Source of the DNA: Parafannyhessea umbonata | GTDB taxonomy: Bacteria > Actinomycetota > Coriobacteriia > Coriobacteriales > Atopobiaceae | Reading direction: 5' to 3' | NCBI RefSeq assembly: GCF_012844235.1 | Contig: NZ_JABAGR010000006.1 | Span: 62,001-126,000 of the forward strand | DNA: 64,000 bases | Part shown: positions 1-8,185 of the stretch, piece by piece | Position numbering within the stretch: position 1 is the stretch's first letter | How the letters are laid out: every line of letters starts with the position of its first letter | Translations under genes and position numbers: made by a program | The notes under the pieces: generated by a model | What the model saw: the letters and a program-made list of their open reading frames with translations, nothing else | Databases searched by the model: none | What the model was told of the DNA's origin: nothing

Positions 1-562
1 CTGCGAGGTCCGCCATGGTCTCGATGATGAACAGGTCTGCGCCCGCGGCGTCCGCCGCGCGCACCTGCTGTGCAAACAGCTCGTACGCGTCGTCGAACGG
101 CAGCGTGCCCATGGGCTCCAGAAGAGAGCCCGTGGGGCCAATGTCCGCCGCGACGTAGTGCGCGCCGGACGCCTTTGCGCAGGCGACTGCCGCCGAGAAG
201 ACCTCCTCCACCGTGGCCGCGTCCCCCAGCTTAGGTGCGCTCGCGCCAAAGGTGTTGGTGGTGACGACCTCGGAGCCCGCCTGCACGTACGCCTGGTGGA
301 TCTGGGTTATCTGCTGCGGGTTGGTGAGGCACAAAAGCTCTGGCACCTCGCCGGCCGCAAGGCCGCGCGCCTGCAGTTGCGTGCCCATGGCGCCGTCGAA
401 CAGCAGGAGGTCCTGCCCCGCGAGCACGCGGCGCAGGTGGTCGTCCTTTACGCGCAGGGTGCGGTGGTCGTACGTGCCAAAGTACTTGCGGGTGTCGATC
501 GCACCCACGTTCTTGCCGGCGGTCCTGCCGGCGGCGGGCGTCTTGGTGGTTGCGTCAGTCAT
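1..562 (-). CDS. metH: Methionine synthase, homocysteine methyltransferase domain (partial, runs off window)
   Basis: The N-terminal 187 residues of a cobalamin-dependent methionine synthase or related homocysteine S-methyltransferase, which methylates homocysteine to methionine. After a low-complexity lead of about 45 residues come DGAMGTQLQ (start of the homocysteine-binding barrel) and TNTFGAS, both typical of MetH/BHMT domains. The zinc-binding cysteines and any folate or cobalamin domains lie beyond the window edge, so full-length MetH is inferred. The ATG overlaps the stop of the upstream activation-domain gene by 8 bases (ATGACTGA), implying translational coupling in the metF operon. 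Confidence 0.85.
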   Translation of the reverse strand, partial: MTDATTKTPAAGRTAGKNVGAIDTRKYFGTYDHRTLRVKDDHLRRVLAGQDLLLFDGAMGTQLQARGLAAGEVPELLCLTNPQQITQIHQAYVQAGSEVVTTNTFGASAPKLGDAATVEEVFSAAVACAKASGAHYVAADIGPTGSLLEPMGTLPFDDAYELFAQQVRAADAAGADLFIIETMADLA

Positions 563-1280
563 GGCAGGTCCTTCCTGTGGTGGCGCGGAGGTTGCAGAAC
601 GCGCGGCAGAAGCAGTCCGCGCAGCTTGCGTGCGTGGAGGGCTGCGGCGCGTCGAACATGCCCACGACGGCCGTCACGCTCTTGGTGGGGGTCATGAGCA
701 GGGTGGGGCTGAGGGTGATGCCCAGGCGGCGGCGCGCGTCGAGCGCGTCGAGCAGCACGGGCTGGGTCTGCATGGGCATGTCGCCGTAGCCCGGCGAGAA
801 GCGGAAGTTGGTGTACAGCCCCTCGCGCGCGGCCATGCCCACAAGCGTGGCCTCCGCGGCGTCCGCCGCGCGCTCCACCATGGTGGTGGCCGCGGCGTCA
901 AACAGCACCTGGCCTAGGTGGTCCGTGAGCGAGAGGCGCTTGAGCTCGCGCTCCACGCCCATGCCGATGGTGACGGCGAACACGCCCACCTTCCGGGCGC
1001 CCGCCATGTGGCGCTGCATGGACTTTCCCACGAGCGTGAGCGCGGTGTCTGCCAGGGTGACCTGCGGGGTCCCGTCGGGAAGCTCTTCTCGCCCGGCGAC
1101 GTCGTACACGGCGATGCTTGCGCGTGCGTGCCCGATGGCAAGGCAGCTTGCGATGGCCGCGTCCAGGCGGGCGTCGAGCTCCGGCGTCACCTCCTGGTCG
1201 CGGTAGCCCAGGTAGCGCAGGACCTCGCCGCGGTCGACGTCTTCTATCTGGTAGCTTGTAAGCGTTGGCGCGACGGGCAT
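555..1280 (-). CDS. Vitamin B12-dependent methionine synthase activation-domain protein
   Basis: A 241-residue stand-alone version of the domain that reductively remethylates oxidised cob(II)alamin in MetH using S-adenosylmethionine. The core motif SPGYGDMPMQT corresponds to the APGYP-type motif of MetH activation domains. Many anaerobes encode this domain apart from the catalytic subunit (as in Thermotoga), and its position between metF and metH supports that. The C-terminus is cysteine-rich (C220, C223, C225, C229, C239; CADCFCRAFC), which suggests a metal or iron-sulfur site that E. coli MetH does not have. The gene lies 3 bases after metF and overlaps metH. Confidence 0.85.
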   Translation of the reverse strand: MPVAPTLTSYQIEDVDRGEVLRYLGYRDQEVTPELDARLDAAIASCLAIGHARASIAVYDVAGREELPDGTPQVTLADTALTLVGKSMQRHMAGARKVGVFAVTIGMGVERELKRLSLTDHLGQVLFDAAATTMVERAADAAEATLVGMAAREGLYTNFRFSPGYGDMPMQTQPVLLDALDARRRLGITLSPTLLMTPTKSVTAVVGMFDAPQPSTHASCADCFCRAFCNLRATTGRTCHD

Positions 1281-1283
1281 GGC

Positions 1284-2147
1284 CTAGGCCTCCACGTATC
1301 CTGCCTGCAGCAGGCAATCGTGCGTGGCGTCAGCGACGGACGGGCGATTCATGGTATAGACGTGCAGGCCGTCCACACCGTTGCGGGCAAGGTCCACCAG
1401 CTGCTCGCACGCGTAGGCCACGCCGGCGTCCTGCTGGGCCTGCTTGCTATCGCCGGCCGCGACCAGGCGCTTGATGACGGCGGCCGGGATGGAGGCGCCG
1501 CAGGTGAACGCCATGCGCTGGATCTGCTGCACGCTGGTGAACGGCATGATGCCGCACACGATGGGCACCTTGATGTGCGCGCGGCTGCAGCGGTCGCGGA
1601 AGCGGTAGAAGTCCTCGTTGTCGAAGAAGAGCTGCGTCACCAGGAAGTCCGCGCCGGCGTCGACCTTGGCCTTGAGGTGCTCGATGTCCGCCTGGAGCGA
1701 GGGGGACTCGAGGTGGCCCTCGGGGTAGCACGCGGCGCCCACGCACAGGCCGGTCCGCTTGAGGTATGCCACCAGGTCAGACGCGTGCTCGAAGTCGATC
1801 ACGTCGCGGCCGGGCGCGCGGTCGCCGCGCAGCGCCAGCACGTTCTGGACGCCTGCCGCCTGGATCTTCTGCACGTAGGCGTCCACGTCCGCGCGCGACG
1901 AGCCCAGGCACGTGAGGTGCGCCAGCGCCTGCGTCGTGCCGGACGCCTGGATCGCCTTGGCCACGCTGACGGTGTTCTGCGAGTTGCCGGAGCCGCCCGC
2001 GCTGAACGTGACCGATATCCAGTCCGGCGAGTTCTGCATGAGGCGCTCCGCGATACCGGTGGCCTGCACAACCGACATGTCCCCCTTGGGCGGGAAGATC
2101 TCGTACGAGAAGGTCTGCTTGCTCTTGAGGATGTCGGCTATGCGCAT
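1284..2147 (-). CDS. metF: 5,10-methylenetetrahydrofolate reductase
   Basis: A 287-residue MTHFR of normal bacterial length. It reduces methylene-THF to methyl-THF, the methyl donor for MetH. The N-terminus reads TFSYEIFPPKG, with the conserved glutamate of the family, followed by ALRGD and the FAD-barrel segments around TQLFFDNEDFY. I chose the ATG at 2147 because GAAGGGA sits just upstream and homology begins immediately. A longer in-frame opening extends to 2327 but has no matching residues. First gene of the metF-activator-metH operon. I saw no SAM or cobalamin riboswitch in the leader. Confidence 0.93.
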   Translation of the reverse strand: MRIADILKSKQTFSYEIFPPKGDMSVVQATGIAERLMQNSPDWISVTFSAGGSGNSQNTVSVAKAIQASGTTQALAHLTCLGSSRADVDAYVQKIQAAGVQNVLALRGDRAPGRDVIDFEHASDLVAYLKRTGLCVGAACYPEGHLESPSLQADIEHLKAKVDAGADFLVTQLFFDNEDFYRFRDRCSRAHIKVPIVCGIMPFTSVQQIQRMAFTCGASIPAAVIKRLVAAGDSKQAQQDAGVAYACEQLVDLARNGVDGLHVYTMNRPSVADATHDCLLQAGYVEA

Positions 2148-2239
2148 GGTTGTCCCTTCGTGTTGCATGGTGACGCGCCGAGCGCAGGTGCGCCCAGCTT
2201 GGTCTACCCATGGTAGCGTTGGGACGCGGGCGGCGCGAA

Positions 2240-2251
2240 AACGGTACCGTT
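2240..2251. promoter_or_regulatory. 12-bp perfect palindrome upstream of metF
   Basis: AACGGTACCGTT is a perfect palindrome about 95 bases before metF, overlapped by a second imperfect one (TACCGTTCGGTA, 2245-2256). The surroundings are more AT-rich than the flanks and could carry the operon promoter. An operator role is inferred only from symmetry and position. Confidence 0.3.
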
Positions 2252-2306
2252 CGGTAATAGTTGCGTATTCGATAACGCGCCATCGCGCCGCGCGATGGCC
2301 GCCACT

Positions 2307-2320
2307 GGGCGAGAAGGACG
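2307..2320 (-). repeat. TTCTCGCCC intergenic motif, copy 1
   Basis: Reads CGTCCTTCTCGCCC on the minus strand, between pth2 and metF and in the direction of metF. Member of a recurrent intergenic motif with consensus about SGTYYTTCTCGCCYG (S is C or G, Y is C or T). Function unknown. Confidence 0.6.
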
Positions 2321-2372
2321 CGGGCACGCGTGTGCGCGGGGCCGCGGGACGGCCGCCCTGCGGAGCCCGCGG

Positions 2373-2825
2373 CTAGTACAGCGGCAGCTCGCCGGTGACG
2401 GGGTCGACGTCCTGCGCGCGGAGCGGCTCGAACGCGAGGCAGGTGTACGTGGCCTCGCCGTGGAACTCCGTCAGGCCGGCATCGCGTATGAGCGCGACGG
2501 CAAAGCCGCGCTCGCGCCCCTGGTCAGCTATGCGCAGCAGCTCCTCCTCCGAGCCCACGTACACGCACACCTTCGCGACGCCGGCGTCGAACCAGTCGGA
2601 AAGCGCCGTGCGCGGCGTGCCGTTGGAATCCAGGTACACCCACGTGGGGCTCCCGTCCTCGGCGGTGGCAAGGCGCACCTGGTCAAGGCGGTGCTCGCGC
2701 GCAAGCGCCATGAGCACGGCCTCCACGCACGCATGCCCTGCCTGCGCGGCGATCTTGCCCTTGCGCATCTTGAGGTCGCGCCTCATCACGATCATCTGCT
2801 TGGCGAGGTAGGAAGAGCTTGGCAT
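2373..2825 (-). CDS. Peptidyl-tRNA hydrolase, PTH2 family
   Basis: A 150-residue protein of the archaeal/eukaryotic-type Pth2 family, which cleaves the ester bond of peptidyl-tRNA released by stalled ribosomes. The signature KQMIVMRRDLKMRKGK followed by AAQAGHA is diagnostic. Pth2 is less common in bacteria than Pth1, and whether Pth1 exists elsewhere in this genome cannot be seen. The ATG at 2825 is preceded by GGAGA at good spacing. The gene lies upstream of metF in the same direction, separated by 225 bases that hold a palindrome and a TTCTCGCCC motif. Confidence 0.9.
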   Translation of the reverse strand: MPSSSYLAKQMIVMRRDLKMRKGKIAAQAGHACVEAVLMALAREHRLDQVRLATAEDGSPTWVYLDSNGTPRTALSDWFDAGVAKVCVYVGSEEELLRIADQGRERGFAVALIRDAGLTEFHGEATYTCLAFEPLRAQDVDPVTGELPLY

Positions 2826-2854
2826 GGGGTCTCCGCTTCGATGGTGGGGGATGT

Positions 2855-2865
2855 GTTTCTCGCCT
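2855..2865 (+). repeat. TTCTCGCCC intergenic motif, copy 2
   Basis: GTTTCTCGCCT in the divergent gap between pth2 (minus) and the small ORF at 2973 (plus). A possible -10 box (TATAGC) follows about 8 bases later. Confidence 0.5.
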
Positions 2866-2972
2866 CACCACTATAGCGGCGACGCAGGCAAGGGGGCGGC
2901 TCTTCTCGTATGATGGACGAACTCTGTTGGCTGCGTATGCACGCCGTGGCGGCGTGAGAGGTTGGGAGTGGC

Positions 2973-3242
2973 ATGGCGGACTTTGGTGGCGTCGACGCGC
3001 ACAAGCTGGCGATGGCCGTGATGATGGGCAGGTCGGACGAGGCGCTGGCCATGCTGAAGCAGCTGGACCTGGGCACGATCGCGGAGCTCGTGGAGAGGGC
3101 TGGGGTCTCTGCGAGCCCCGAGGAGCTGCACCGGGCGATTGCGGAATCTGCCAGCATGGGCGAGCTTCTGGACAAGGTCGAGAAGAGCACGGGGCTTGGC
3201 CTGAGCGACATCGCAGGCCTCGCGACCGGCCTCATGTGCTAG
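2973..3242 (+). CDS. Hypothetical small protein, 89 residues
   Basis: I do not recognise the family. The ATG follows a GGGAG ribosome site, and coding bias is consistent with expression. The protein is predicted to be soluble and helical, with no signal peptide or membrane segment. Helix-turn-helix-like periodicity (DEALAMLKQLDL, then ELLDKVEKSTG) suggests a small helical bundle. It stands alone between divergently oriented pth2 and a long intergenic stretch, so context gives no function. Confidence 0.6.
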   Translation: MADFGGVDAHKLAMAVMMGRSDEALAMLKQLDLGTIAELVERAGVSASPEELHRAIAESASMGELLDKVEKSTGLGLSDIAGLATGLMC

Positions 3243-3390
3243 GCGGGGGAGCGACCGGAGCCCAGACGCCCGAACTTCTGCTGCCGGGCGGGTGAGGGGC
3301 CCTAACGCTACGCGAGCTCGCCAAGCTGCCCGATCGCCCAGAGCGGGACGTTGACGAGCCAACCCTCTGACCAGCGACGTTACAAAACAT

Positions 3391-3440
3391 TCACGTTTTA
3401 CCCTAGGAAAAACGTGCGAGTCTCCCACGTTTTCCAAGGG
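3391..3440. repeat. ACGTTTT inverted-repeat cluster in 380-base gene-free stretch
   Basis: The gap 3243-3624 holds no gene I can support. Its centre carries an inverted repeat, CACGTTTT (3392-3399) and AAAACGTG (3409-3416) around CCCTAGG, followed by a third arm CCCACGTTTTCC at 3424-3435. This looks like a repressor-binding site or small hairpin. No flanking promoter is obvious. Confidence 0.4.
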
Positions 3441-3553
3441 AAGTTGTGCCGTTTGCCTGCCTTGAGCTAGCCATCGGTCTGCCTCGAACCTGCCCTCGGC
3501 GCCGCTTGGGTGGGCCCGTGCGGTGCCCTGGGCACGCTGCATCCGCGCGGCAA

Positions 3554-3588
3554 CAAAAAGCCGCCCGCGTCCGTGGGCGCAGGCGGCT
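3554..3588 (-). terminator. Rho-independent terminator after FKBP gene
   Basis: On the minus strand AGCCGCC...GGCGGCT forms a strong GC hairpin followed by TTTTTG, just downstream of the FKBP gene stop. Confidence 0.85.
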
Positions 3589-3624
3589 GCAAGGGGCATG
3601 CGTTCTGATGGCGTGAGGGCCGGG

Positions 3625-4053
3625 CTAGTCCTCTACCTCGAGCAGGGTGATCTCGAAGTTCAGGGCCTTGCCCGCCATCTCGTGGTTGAGGTCGAACGTG
3701 ATCGTGGACTCGTCCTTCTCGACCACCTGGGCGGGGAACGGACGGCCGTCCATGCCGGAGAGCATGACCTTGGCGCCGGGCTCAAGCTCCTCCGCGCCGG
3801 GCAGCTGCGCCAGGGGGATGGTCTGGACCAGGTCGTCGCGGTGCTCGCCGTACGCGTCCTTGGGCTCCAGGCGCACGTTGACCGTCTGGCCGGGCTCCAT
3901 GTCCTTCACCGCGTTGTCGAAGCCGGCGATCATCTGTCCCGCCATGCAGGTAAATGCCAGCGGCTCGTTGCGGTCGTACGAAGAGTCGAACTTGGTGCCG
4001 TCGTCGAGGGTGCCCGTGTAGTGGACCTTGACCTTCTTGCCTTCGTTGCTCAA
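3625..4053 (-). CDS. FKBP-type peptidyl-prolyl cis-trans isomerase, SlyD-like
   Basis: A 142-residue cytoplasmic isomerase and folding factor. It opens with KVKVHYTGTLDDGTKFDSS, the classic FKBP start, and continues with the SlyD arrangement in which a chaperone flap domain (around VNVRLEPKDAYGEHRDD) is inserted in the FKBP fold. The histidine/cysteine-rich metal tail of E. coli SlyD is missing, as in short SlyD proteins. I chose the TTG at 4053 because AGGAG lies 6-7 bases before it. The upstream in-frame ATG at 4161 has no ribosome site or homology. A terminator follows directly. Confidence 0.9.
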   Translation of the reverse strand: MSNEGKKVKVHYTGTLDDGTKFDSSYDRNEPLAFTCMAGQMIAGFDNAVKDMEPGQTVNVRLEPKDAYGEHRDDLVQTIPLAQLPGAEELEPGAKVMLSGMDGRPFPAQVVEKDESTITFDLNHEMAGKALNFEITLLEVED

Positions 4054-4308
4054 GGAATGCTCCTGTCTTTCGCCTTTGTGCGGATGGCACAAGGTTACCC
4101 AAAAGGCACGCGCGCCATGCGGGCAAGGCCGACGGCGCGCCCCCGCCCACCGAGCCGCCACAAATGACGGCGCCGCCCGCCGCCCAAAGGGGCCGGCGCG
4201 CCCGGCGGCACATACAAGTTCGACATCGGTGCGGTAGACTATCTACCTGCGCCCGCGCGGGCGCACGGGCAAAGCGCCGCACCCGCGGCGCCGGGATGGA
4301 GGCACGTT

Positions 4309-5079
4309 TTGGGCAAAGAGGGTTGTGTCGGCGTCTTCGACTCCGGCGTCGGCGGCATCAGCGTCCTGCGCAGCATGGTCGCCGCGCTGCCGCACGAGGA
4401 CTTCGTGTTCTTTGGCGACTCGGCAAACGCGCCGTATGGCGAGAAGAGCACGGACGAGGTGCTGAGGCTCTCGCGCGCAAACGTGGAGCGCCTGCTGGAC
4501 GGCGGCGCAAAGGCCATCGTGATCGCGTGCAACACCGCGACGAGCGTCGCGGCCACCCGCCTGCGCGGCGACTACCCGGACCTTCCCATCGTGGGCGTGG
4601 AACCCGCGCTCAAGCCGGCGACGCTTGCTCCAAGGCACGACCGCATCCTGGTCATGGCGACGCCCATCACCCTCAAGCTCGACAAGTTCCACAAGCTCGC
4701 GCAGGAGTGGGGGTCTGACTCCACCGTCATCCCCGCGCCGTGCCCCGGCCTTGCCGCCCGCATCGAGCAGGGCAACCTGGACGCGCCGGACCTCACGGAG
4801 CTGCTGGAGCGTCTGGTGGGGCAGTACCGCGGCACGGTGGACAGCGTCGTTCTGGGCTGCACGCACTACCCGTTCGTGCGGCGGCAGATTCGCTCCGTGG
4901 TGGGCGACGTCCCGTTCTTCGACGGCGCCGAGGGCACGGCCCGCCGCCTGAGGAGCCTGCTCGCGAAGGCGGACCTCCTGAAGCCGGAGGACGAGCCCGG
5001 CTCCGTCACGTTCGAGACCAGCCTGAGCAAGCCGGGCGAGCTCGACCTGTACCAGTGGTTCTTCAACCAGGACTGCTAG
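4309..5079 (+). CDS. murI: Glutamate racemase
   Basis: A 256-residue racemase that makes D-glutamate for peptidoglycan. FDSGVGG at residues 10-16 and the two catalytic cysteines C74 (ACNTATS) and C184 (GCTHYPF) are all present, so the enzyme should be active. The start is TTG at 4309, with GGAGG six bases upstream. There is no plausible ATG nearby. The gene is alone between minus-strand FKBP and DegV genes. Confidence 0.95.
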   Translation: MGKEGCVGVFDSGVGGISVLRSMVAALPHEDFVFFGDSANAPYGEKSTDEVLRLSRANVERLLDGGAKAIVIACNTATSVAATRLRGDYPDLPIVGVEPALKPATLAPRHDRILVMATPITLKLDKFHKLAQEWGSDSTVIPAPCPGLAARIEQGNLDAPDLTELLERLVGQYRGTVDSVVLGCTHYPFVRRQIRSVVGDVPFFDGAEGTARRLRSLLAKADLLKPEDEPGSVTFETSLSKPGELDLYQWFFNQDC

Positions 5080-5105
5080 GCGCACCGGAACTTCCGGCCG
5101 CGACG

Positions 5106-6008
5106 CTACCTTGCGGCCGACTTCCTGCCGGCGGTATCGCCCCAGAAGAACAGCGCCACGGTGCCCGGTCCCGTGTGGCAGCCGATGGTGGCACCGATGT
5201 CGAACATCTGCACGCGGCCGTCCATCTGCGGAAACGCCTGCTCAACCATCGTGGCGACGTCACGTGCGTCGTCCGCGCACTCGGAGTTGCACAGAAAGGC
5301 GCGGCCCGTGTAGCCCTCGCCCCCAAAGGCGGTCGCGCGCATGATGTCGACCACGCGCCTCTCGGCCTTCGCCTTCGTGCGGATCTTCTCGATTACGGCA
5401 AGGCTCCCGTCCGGCGCCACGTCCATCACGGGGCAGATGCGCAGCAGCCCGCCCGCGACGCCCGCGACCTTGCTGATGCGCCCGCCGCGCACGAAGAACG
5501 TCAGGTCTGACGAGAAGAACCAGTGCTGAACCTCCTGGCGGTGCTGCCTGGCCCAGGCCGCAAGCTCCTCCAGGCCCATGCCCTCGCGCCTGAGGTCGGC
5601 GAGCCTGTCCATGAGCATGCCGTAGCCGGAGGAGGCGCACAACGAGTCCACCACCACGATCTTCTGGTTGGGGTACTCGTCCTTCAGCAGGTCTCGCGCG
5701 GTGCATGCGGAGTTGTACGTGCCGGATATGCCGGAGGACAGCGTTACGTGCAGCACGTCTTTGCCGGCCTCGAGGAACGGCCGCCAGAACTCCTGGTACT
5801 CGCCCACGGACACCTGGGACGTCACCACGTCCGCGCCGGCGAGCATGCGCGCGTACAGCGTGGCGGGGGAGTTGGTGCGGCCAAAGTCGTCGTGGCAGGC
5901 CTCGCCGTCGATGTTGTAGTTGAAGTACACGTACTCGATGTCGCGGCTGCGCAGAAAGTCCTCGGTCACGTCGACCGTGGAGCAGCAGCTTAGGATGTAG
6001 TCGTTCAA
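5106..6008 (-). CDS. DegV family fatty-acid-binding protein
   Basis: A 300-residue DegV protein. The family binds fatty acids, and some members (FakB) present fatty acids to the FakA kinase. No fakA is visible here, so the partner is unknown. The N-terminal domain has VTSQVSVGEY and LSSGISGTYNSA, the conserved serine-containing ligand pocket. The C-terminal domain has GGRISK and the C-terminal GPGTVALFF. The start is TTG at 6008 with AAGGAG five bases upstream. The gene is convergent with murI, separated by 26 bases. Confidence 0.9.
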   Translation of the reverse strand: MNDYILSCCSTVDVTEDFLRSRDIEYVYFNYNIDGEACHDDFGRTNSPATLYARMLAGADVVTSQVSVGEYQEFWRPFLEAGKDVLHVTLSSGISGTYNSACTARDLLKDEYPNQKIVVVDSLCASSGYGMLMDRLADLRREGMGLEELAAWARQHRQEVQHWFFSSDLTFFVRGGRISKVAGVAGGLLRICPVMDVAPDGSLAVIEKIRTKAKAERRVVDIMRATAFGGEGYTGRAFLCNSECADDARDVATMVEQAFPQMDGRVQMFDIGATIGCHTGPGTVALFFWGDTAGRKSAAR

Positions 6009-6326
6009 ACGGGCTCCTTACCGCGCCGCCGTCACGGGGCGCACGTGCAGGCTGCGGCCCTTGGCGGCCGTCCTTCTCGCCTGTGTTTTTAGACAGAGTA
6101 CCCAATAAGTGTTGGAATTTTATGGCACGCGAGCCATTTGGCGGCAACTTGACGCGATTCCGAGGGCATTCCCAATCGCGCTGTGTTTATTCGCGGGATT
6201 GGCTATCTTCATAACTCTTAAAGAGGTTGCGTATTTGGTGAGCGGTAAAATATTGTCCGTAGACGTCGCCTGCTCGCGGGGTGCAGCCGATCGCAGGTGG
6301 CAAAGCCCATGGCGTAAGGAGAAGCA
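6009..6326. other. 318-base divergent intergenic region
   Basis: Lies between degV (minus) and the aquaporin gene (plus). It contains one TTCTCGCCC motif copy near 6069 and an AT-rich block at about 6090-6260, likely the aquaporin promoter region. A short open frame begins at 6109, but it has no ribosome site and I do not regard it as a gene. Confidence 0.5.
6069..6083 (+). repeat. TTCTCGCCC intergenic motif, copy 3
   Basis: CGTCCTTCTCGCCTG, oriented toward the aquaporin gene and about 245 bases before it. Confidence 0.6.
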
Positions 6327-7058
6327 ATGCCGTACAACGTTCTGGCGGAGTTTGGGGCCACTGCCCTCATGATCGTGTTCGGTGTCGGGGTTCACTGTGA
6401 CACCGTGCTCAAGGGCACCAAGTACCACGGCTCCGGCCACATGTTCGCAATCACCACGTGGTCGTTCGGCATCTCTGTCGCGCTCTTCATCTTTGGCGGC
6501 GCCGTCTGCATGAACCCGGCCATGGTGCTTGCGCAGTGCATGATCGGCCTGGTGCCGTGGTCCAGCTTCGTGCCGTACGTCGTGGCGGACATGCTGGGCG
6601 CGTTCTTTGGCGCGGTCGTGGCGTGGCTCATGTACGCGGACGACTTCAGGGCGTCCGAGGGCGACCCCGAGGTCACCGCCGTCGCAAAGCGCAACATCTT
6701 CAGCACCAACCCCATCGTCCAGAACCTCCCGCGTGACTTCTTCTGCGAGGCCACCTGCACCTTCGTCTTCATCTCCGCCATCCTCGCCACCGCCAGCCGC
6801 GCCGGCGACAACGTCCTGCTGCTTGCCATCTCCGTCGGAATCATCGTGTGGGCCGTGGGCATGGGCATGGGCGGCATCACCGGATTCGCCATGAACCAGG
6901 CGCGCGACCTTGGTCCCCGCCTTGCCTACCAGCTGCTTCCCATCAAGGGCAAGTGCGACAACAACTGGAAGTACGGCCTGATCGTGCCGGGCATCGCCCC
7001 GTTTGTGGGCGCGGCGCTCGCCGCGCTCTTCGTCCACGGCTTCCTGGGCATGTTCTAG
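6327..7058 (+). CDS. MIP family aquaglyceroporin (glycerol facilitator-like)
   Basis: A 243-residue membrane channel of the aquaporin/GlpF superfamily with about six membrane segments. It presumably passes glycerol or other small uncharged solutes. The first half-helix motif is intact (MNPAMVLA). The second reads MNQARDLGPR, so the usual NPA proline is glutamine, while the RDxGPR tail typical of glycerol facilitators is kept. AAGGAG precedes the ATG, and a clear terminator follows at 7122. No glycerol kinase is nearby. Confidence 0.88.
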   Translation: MPYNVLAEFGATALMIVFGVGVHCDTVLKGTKYHGSGHMFAITTWSFGISVALFIFGGAVCMNPAMVLAQCMIGLVPWSSFVPYVVADMLGAFFGAVVAWLMYADDFRASEGDPEVTAVAKRNIFSTNPIVQNLPRDFFCEATCTFVFISAILATASRAGDNVLLLAISVGIIVWAVGMGMGGITGFAMNQARDLGPRLAYQLLPIKGKCDNNWKYGLIVPGIAPFVGAALAALFVHGFLGMF

Positions 7059-7121
7059 GGCCTGGCGCGACACCGCCTTCGGGCAACACGAGGTCAACAC
7101 GGGCAACATAGGACTTCCGCA

Positions 7122-7149
7122 AGGGCGCTCCCACGGGGCGCCCTTTTTT
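7122..7149 (+). terminator. Rho-independent terminator after aquaporin gene
   Basis: GGGCGC / GCGCCC hairpin followed by TTTTTT, 64 bases after the stop codon. Confidence 0.88.
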
Positions 7150-7201
7150 ATGACGGGAACGTTAGCGGCGCTTCCCGCGACGCCTGCCACGGGGCATAAA
7201 A

Positions 7202-7215
7202 GTTTTTCTCGCCCG
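7202..7215 (+). repeat. TTCTCGCCC intergenic motif, copy 4
   Basis: GTTTTTCTCGCCCG, 65 bases upstream of the hydrolase ATG and in the same direction. Confidence 0.6.
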
Positions 7216-7279
7216 CGCGCTGCCGCGACGCGGCCGTGCTAGCCTGAGACAATCCGAGTGCGTTTTGAAGGGAGCTTGC

Positions 7280-8119
7280 ATGGGAAGACGCGGGGAGCAG
7301 AACGCCCCTCTTGGCGGAGGAGGACAGGGCCATGGGAAGCGCCATCGCGTGCGCAGGGTGCTGCTGGGGATGGTCGTGGCGCTTGTGGCGGTCTTGCTCG
7401 TCCTTTACCTGGGAATCCACATCTACGCCGGAAGCTACAGCCATGCGACGGCGACTGCGCGGGAGGCGCTTGAGACCTCTTCCGACGTGCGGGTAAAGCG
7501 GCTCGACAGCGGTGACGTGCTGTTTGTGCCGAGCGATGCGGGCCGCGTAAGCGCCGCGCTCGTGTTCTATCCCGGCGGCAAGGTGGAGGTGACCGCGTAC
7601 GCGCCCCTGTTGCGGCGCCTTGCGGAGCGCGGCATTGCGTGCGCGCTCACCCGGATGCCCGAGAACCTTGCGGTGCTTGCACCGAACGCGGCGGACCGCA
7701 GCCGGGGCGAGCTTGAGGATGCACTGAGGGTGGCGGGGTGCGACCCCCTGAACGTGCCGTGGATGATGGGCGGCCACTCCCTGGGAGGTGCGATGGCCGC
7801 AAGCTATGCCGGGAGCCACGCGAGCGAGTACCGGGGGCTTGTGCTGCTTGCGGCATACTCTTCCGGCGACATTTCCAAAAGCGGGCTTAGCGTCCTGCTT
7901 GTTACTGGAACGCGCGATGGCGTTCTCAACCGCGACAGATACAACAGCTGCCTTGCAAACCTGCCGAGCGACTACCGCGAGGTGCGGATCAGGGGCGGAA
8001 ACCACGCGGGGTTTGGCAGCTACGGCAGGCAGGACGGTGACCGTAAGGCCACGATATCTGGCGGGGAGCAGGTGGAGGCGACCGTCCAGGCAATCGTGAG
8101 CCTTGCGGGGTCGTTGTAG
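7280..8119 (+). CDS. Membrane-anchored alpha/beta hydrolase
   Basis: A 279-residue protein. A basic stretch (residues 1-28) and one hydrophobic segment (about 29-52) anchor it in the membrane, with the hydrolase domain probably outside. The nucleophile elbow is GGHSLGG. Later motifs GTRDG (acid) and GGNHAGFG (histidine) complete a plausible Ser-Asp-His triad. The FYPGGKVE segment supplies the oxyanion loop seen in the alpha/beta hydrolase 5 type. I chose ATG 7280 because GGGAG lies five bases upstream. An in-frame TTG at 7265 is less likely. Substrate unknown. Confidence 0.8.
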   Translation: MGRRGEQNAPLGGGGQGHGKRHRVRRVLLGMVVALVAVLLVLYLGIHIYAGSYSHATATAREALETSSDVRVKRLDSGDVLFVPSDAGRVSAALVFYPGGKVEVTAYAPLLRRLAERGIACALTRMPENLAVLAPNAADRSRGELEDALRVAGCDPLNVPWMMGGHSLGGAMAASYAGSHASEYRGLVLLAAYSSGDISKSGLSVLLVTGTRDGVLNRDRYNSCLANLPSDYREVRIRGGNHAGFGSYGRQDGDRKATISGGEQVEATVQAIVSLAGSL

Positions 8120-8185
8120 GTCAGGCGCCCCCAGCGTCGGAAGCCCGTGCCGGCGTCACGCCGAGCGTGCCGGGGCGACGGGCGC

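Noticed and set aside
2148-2372. SAM or cobalamin riboswitch before metF
   Set aside because: I looked for the conserved segments of both classes (for example the B12 box GCCACTG with its partner elements) and found only an isolated GCCACTG at 2301 without the remaining structure.
6109-6372. Short hydrophobic open frame before the aquaporin gene
   Set aside because: No ribosome site, overlaps the aquaporin start in another frame, composition typical of chance translation of an AT-rich promoter region.
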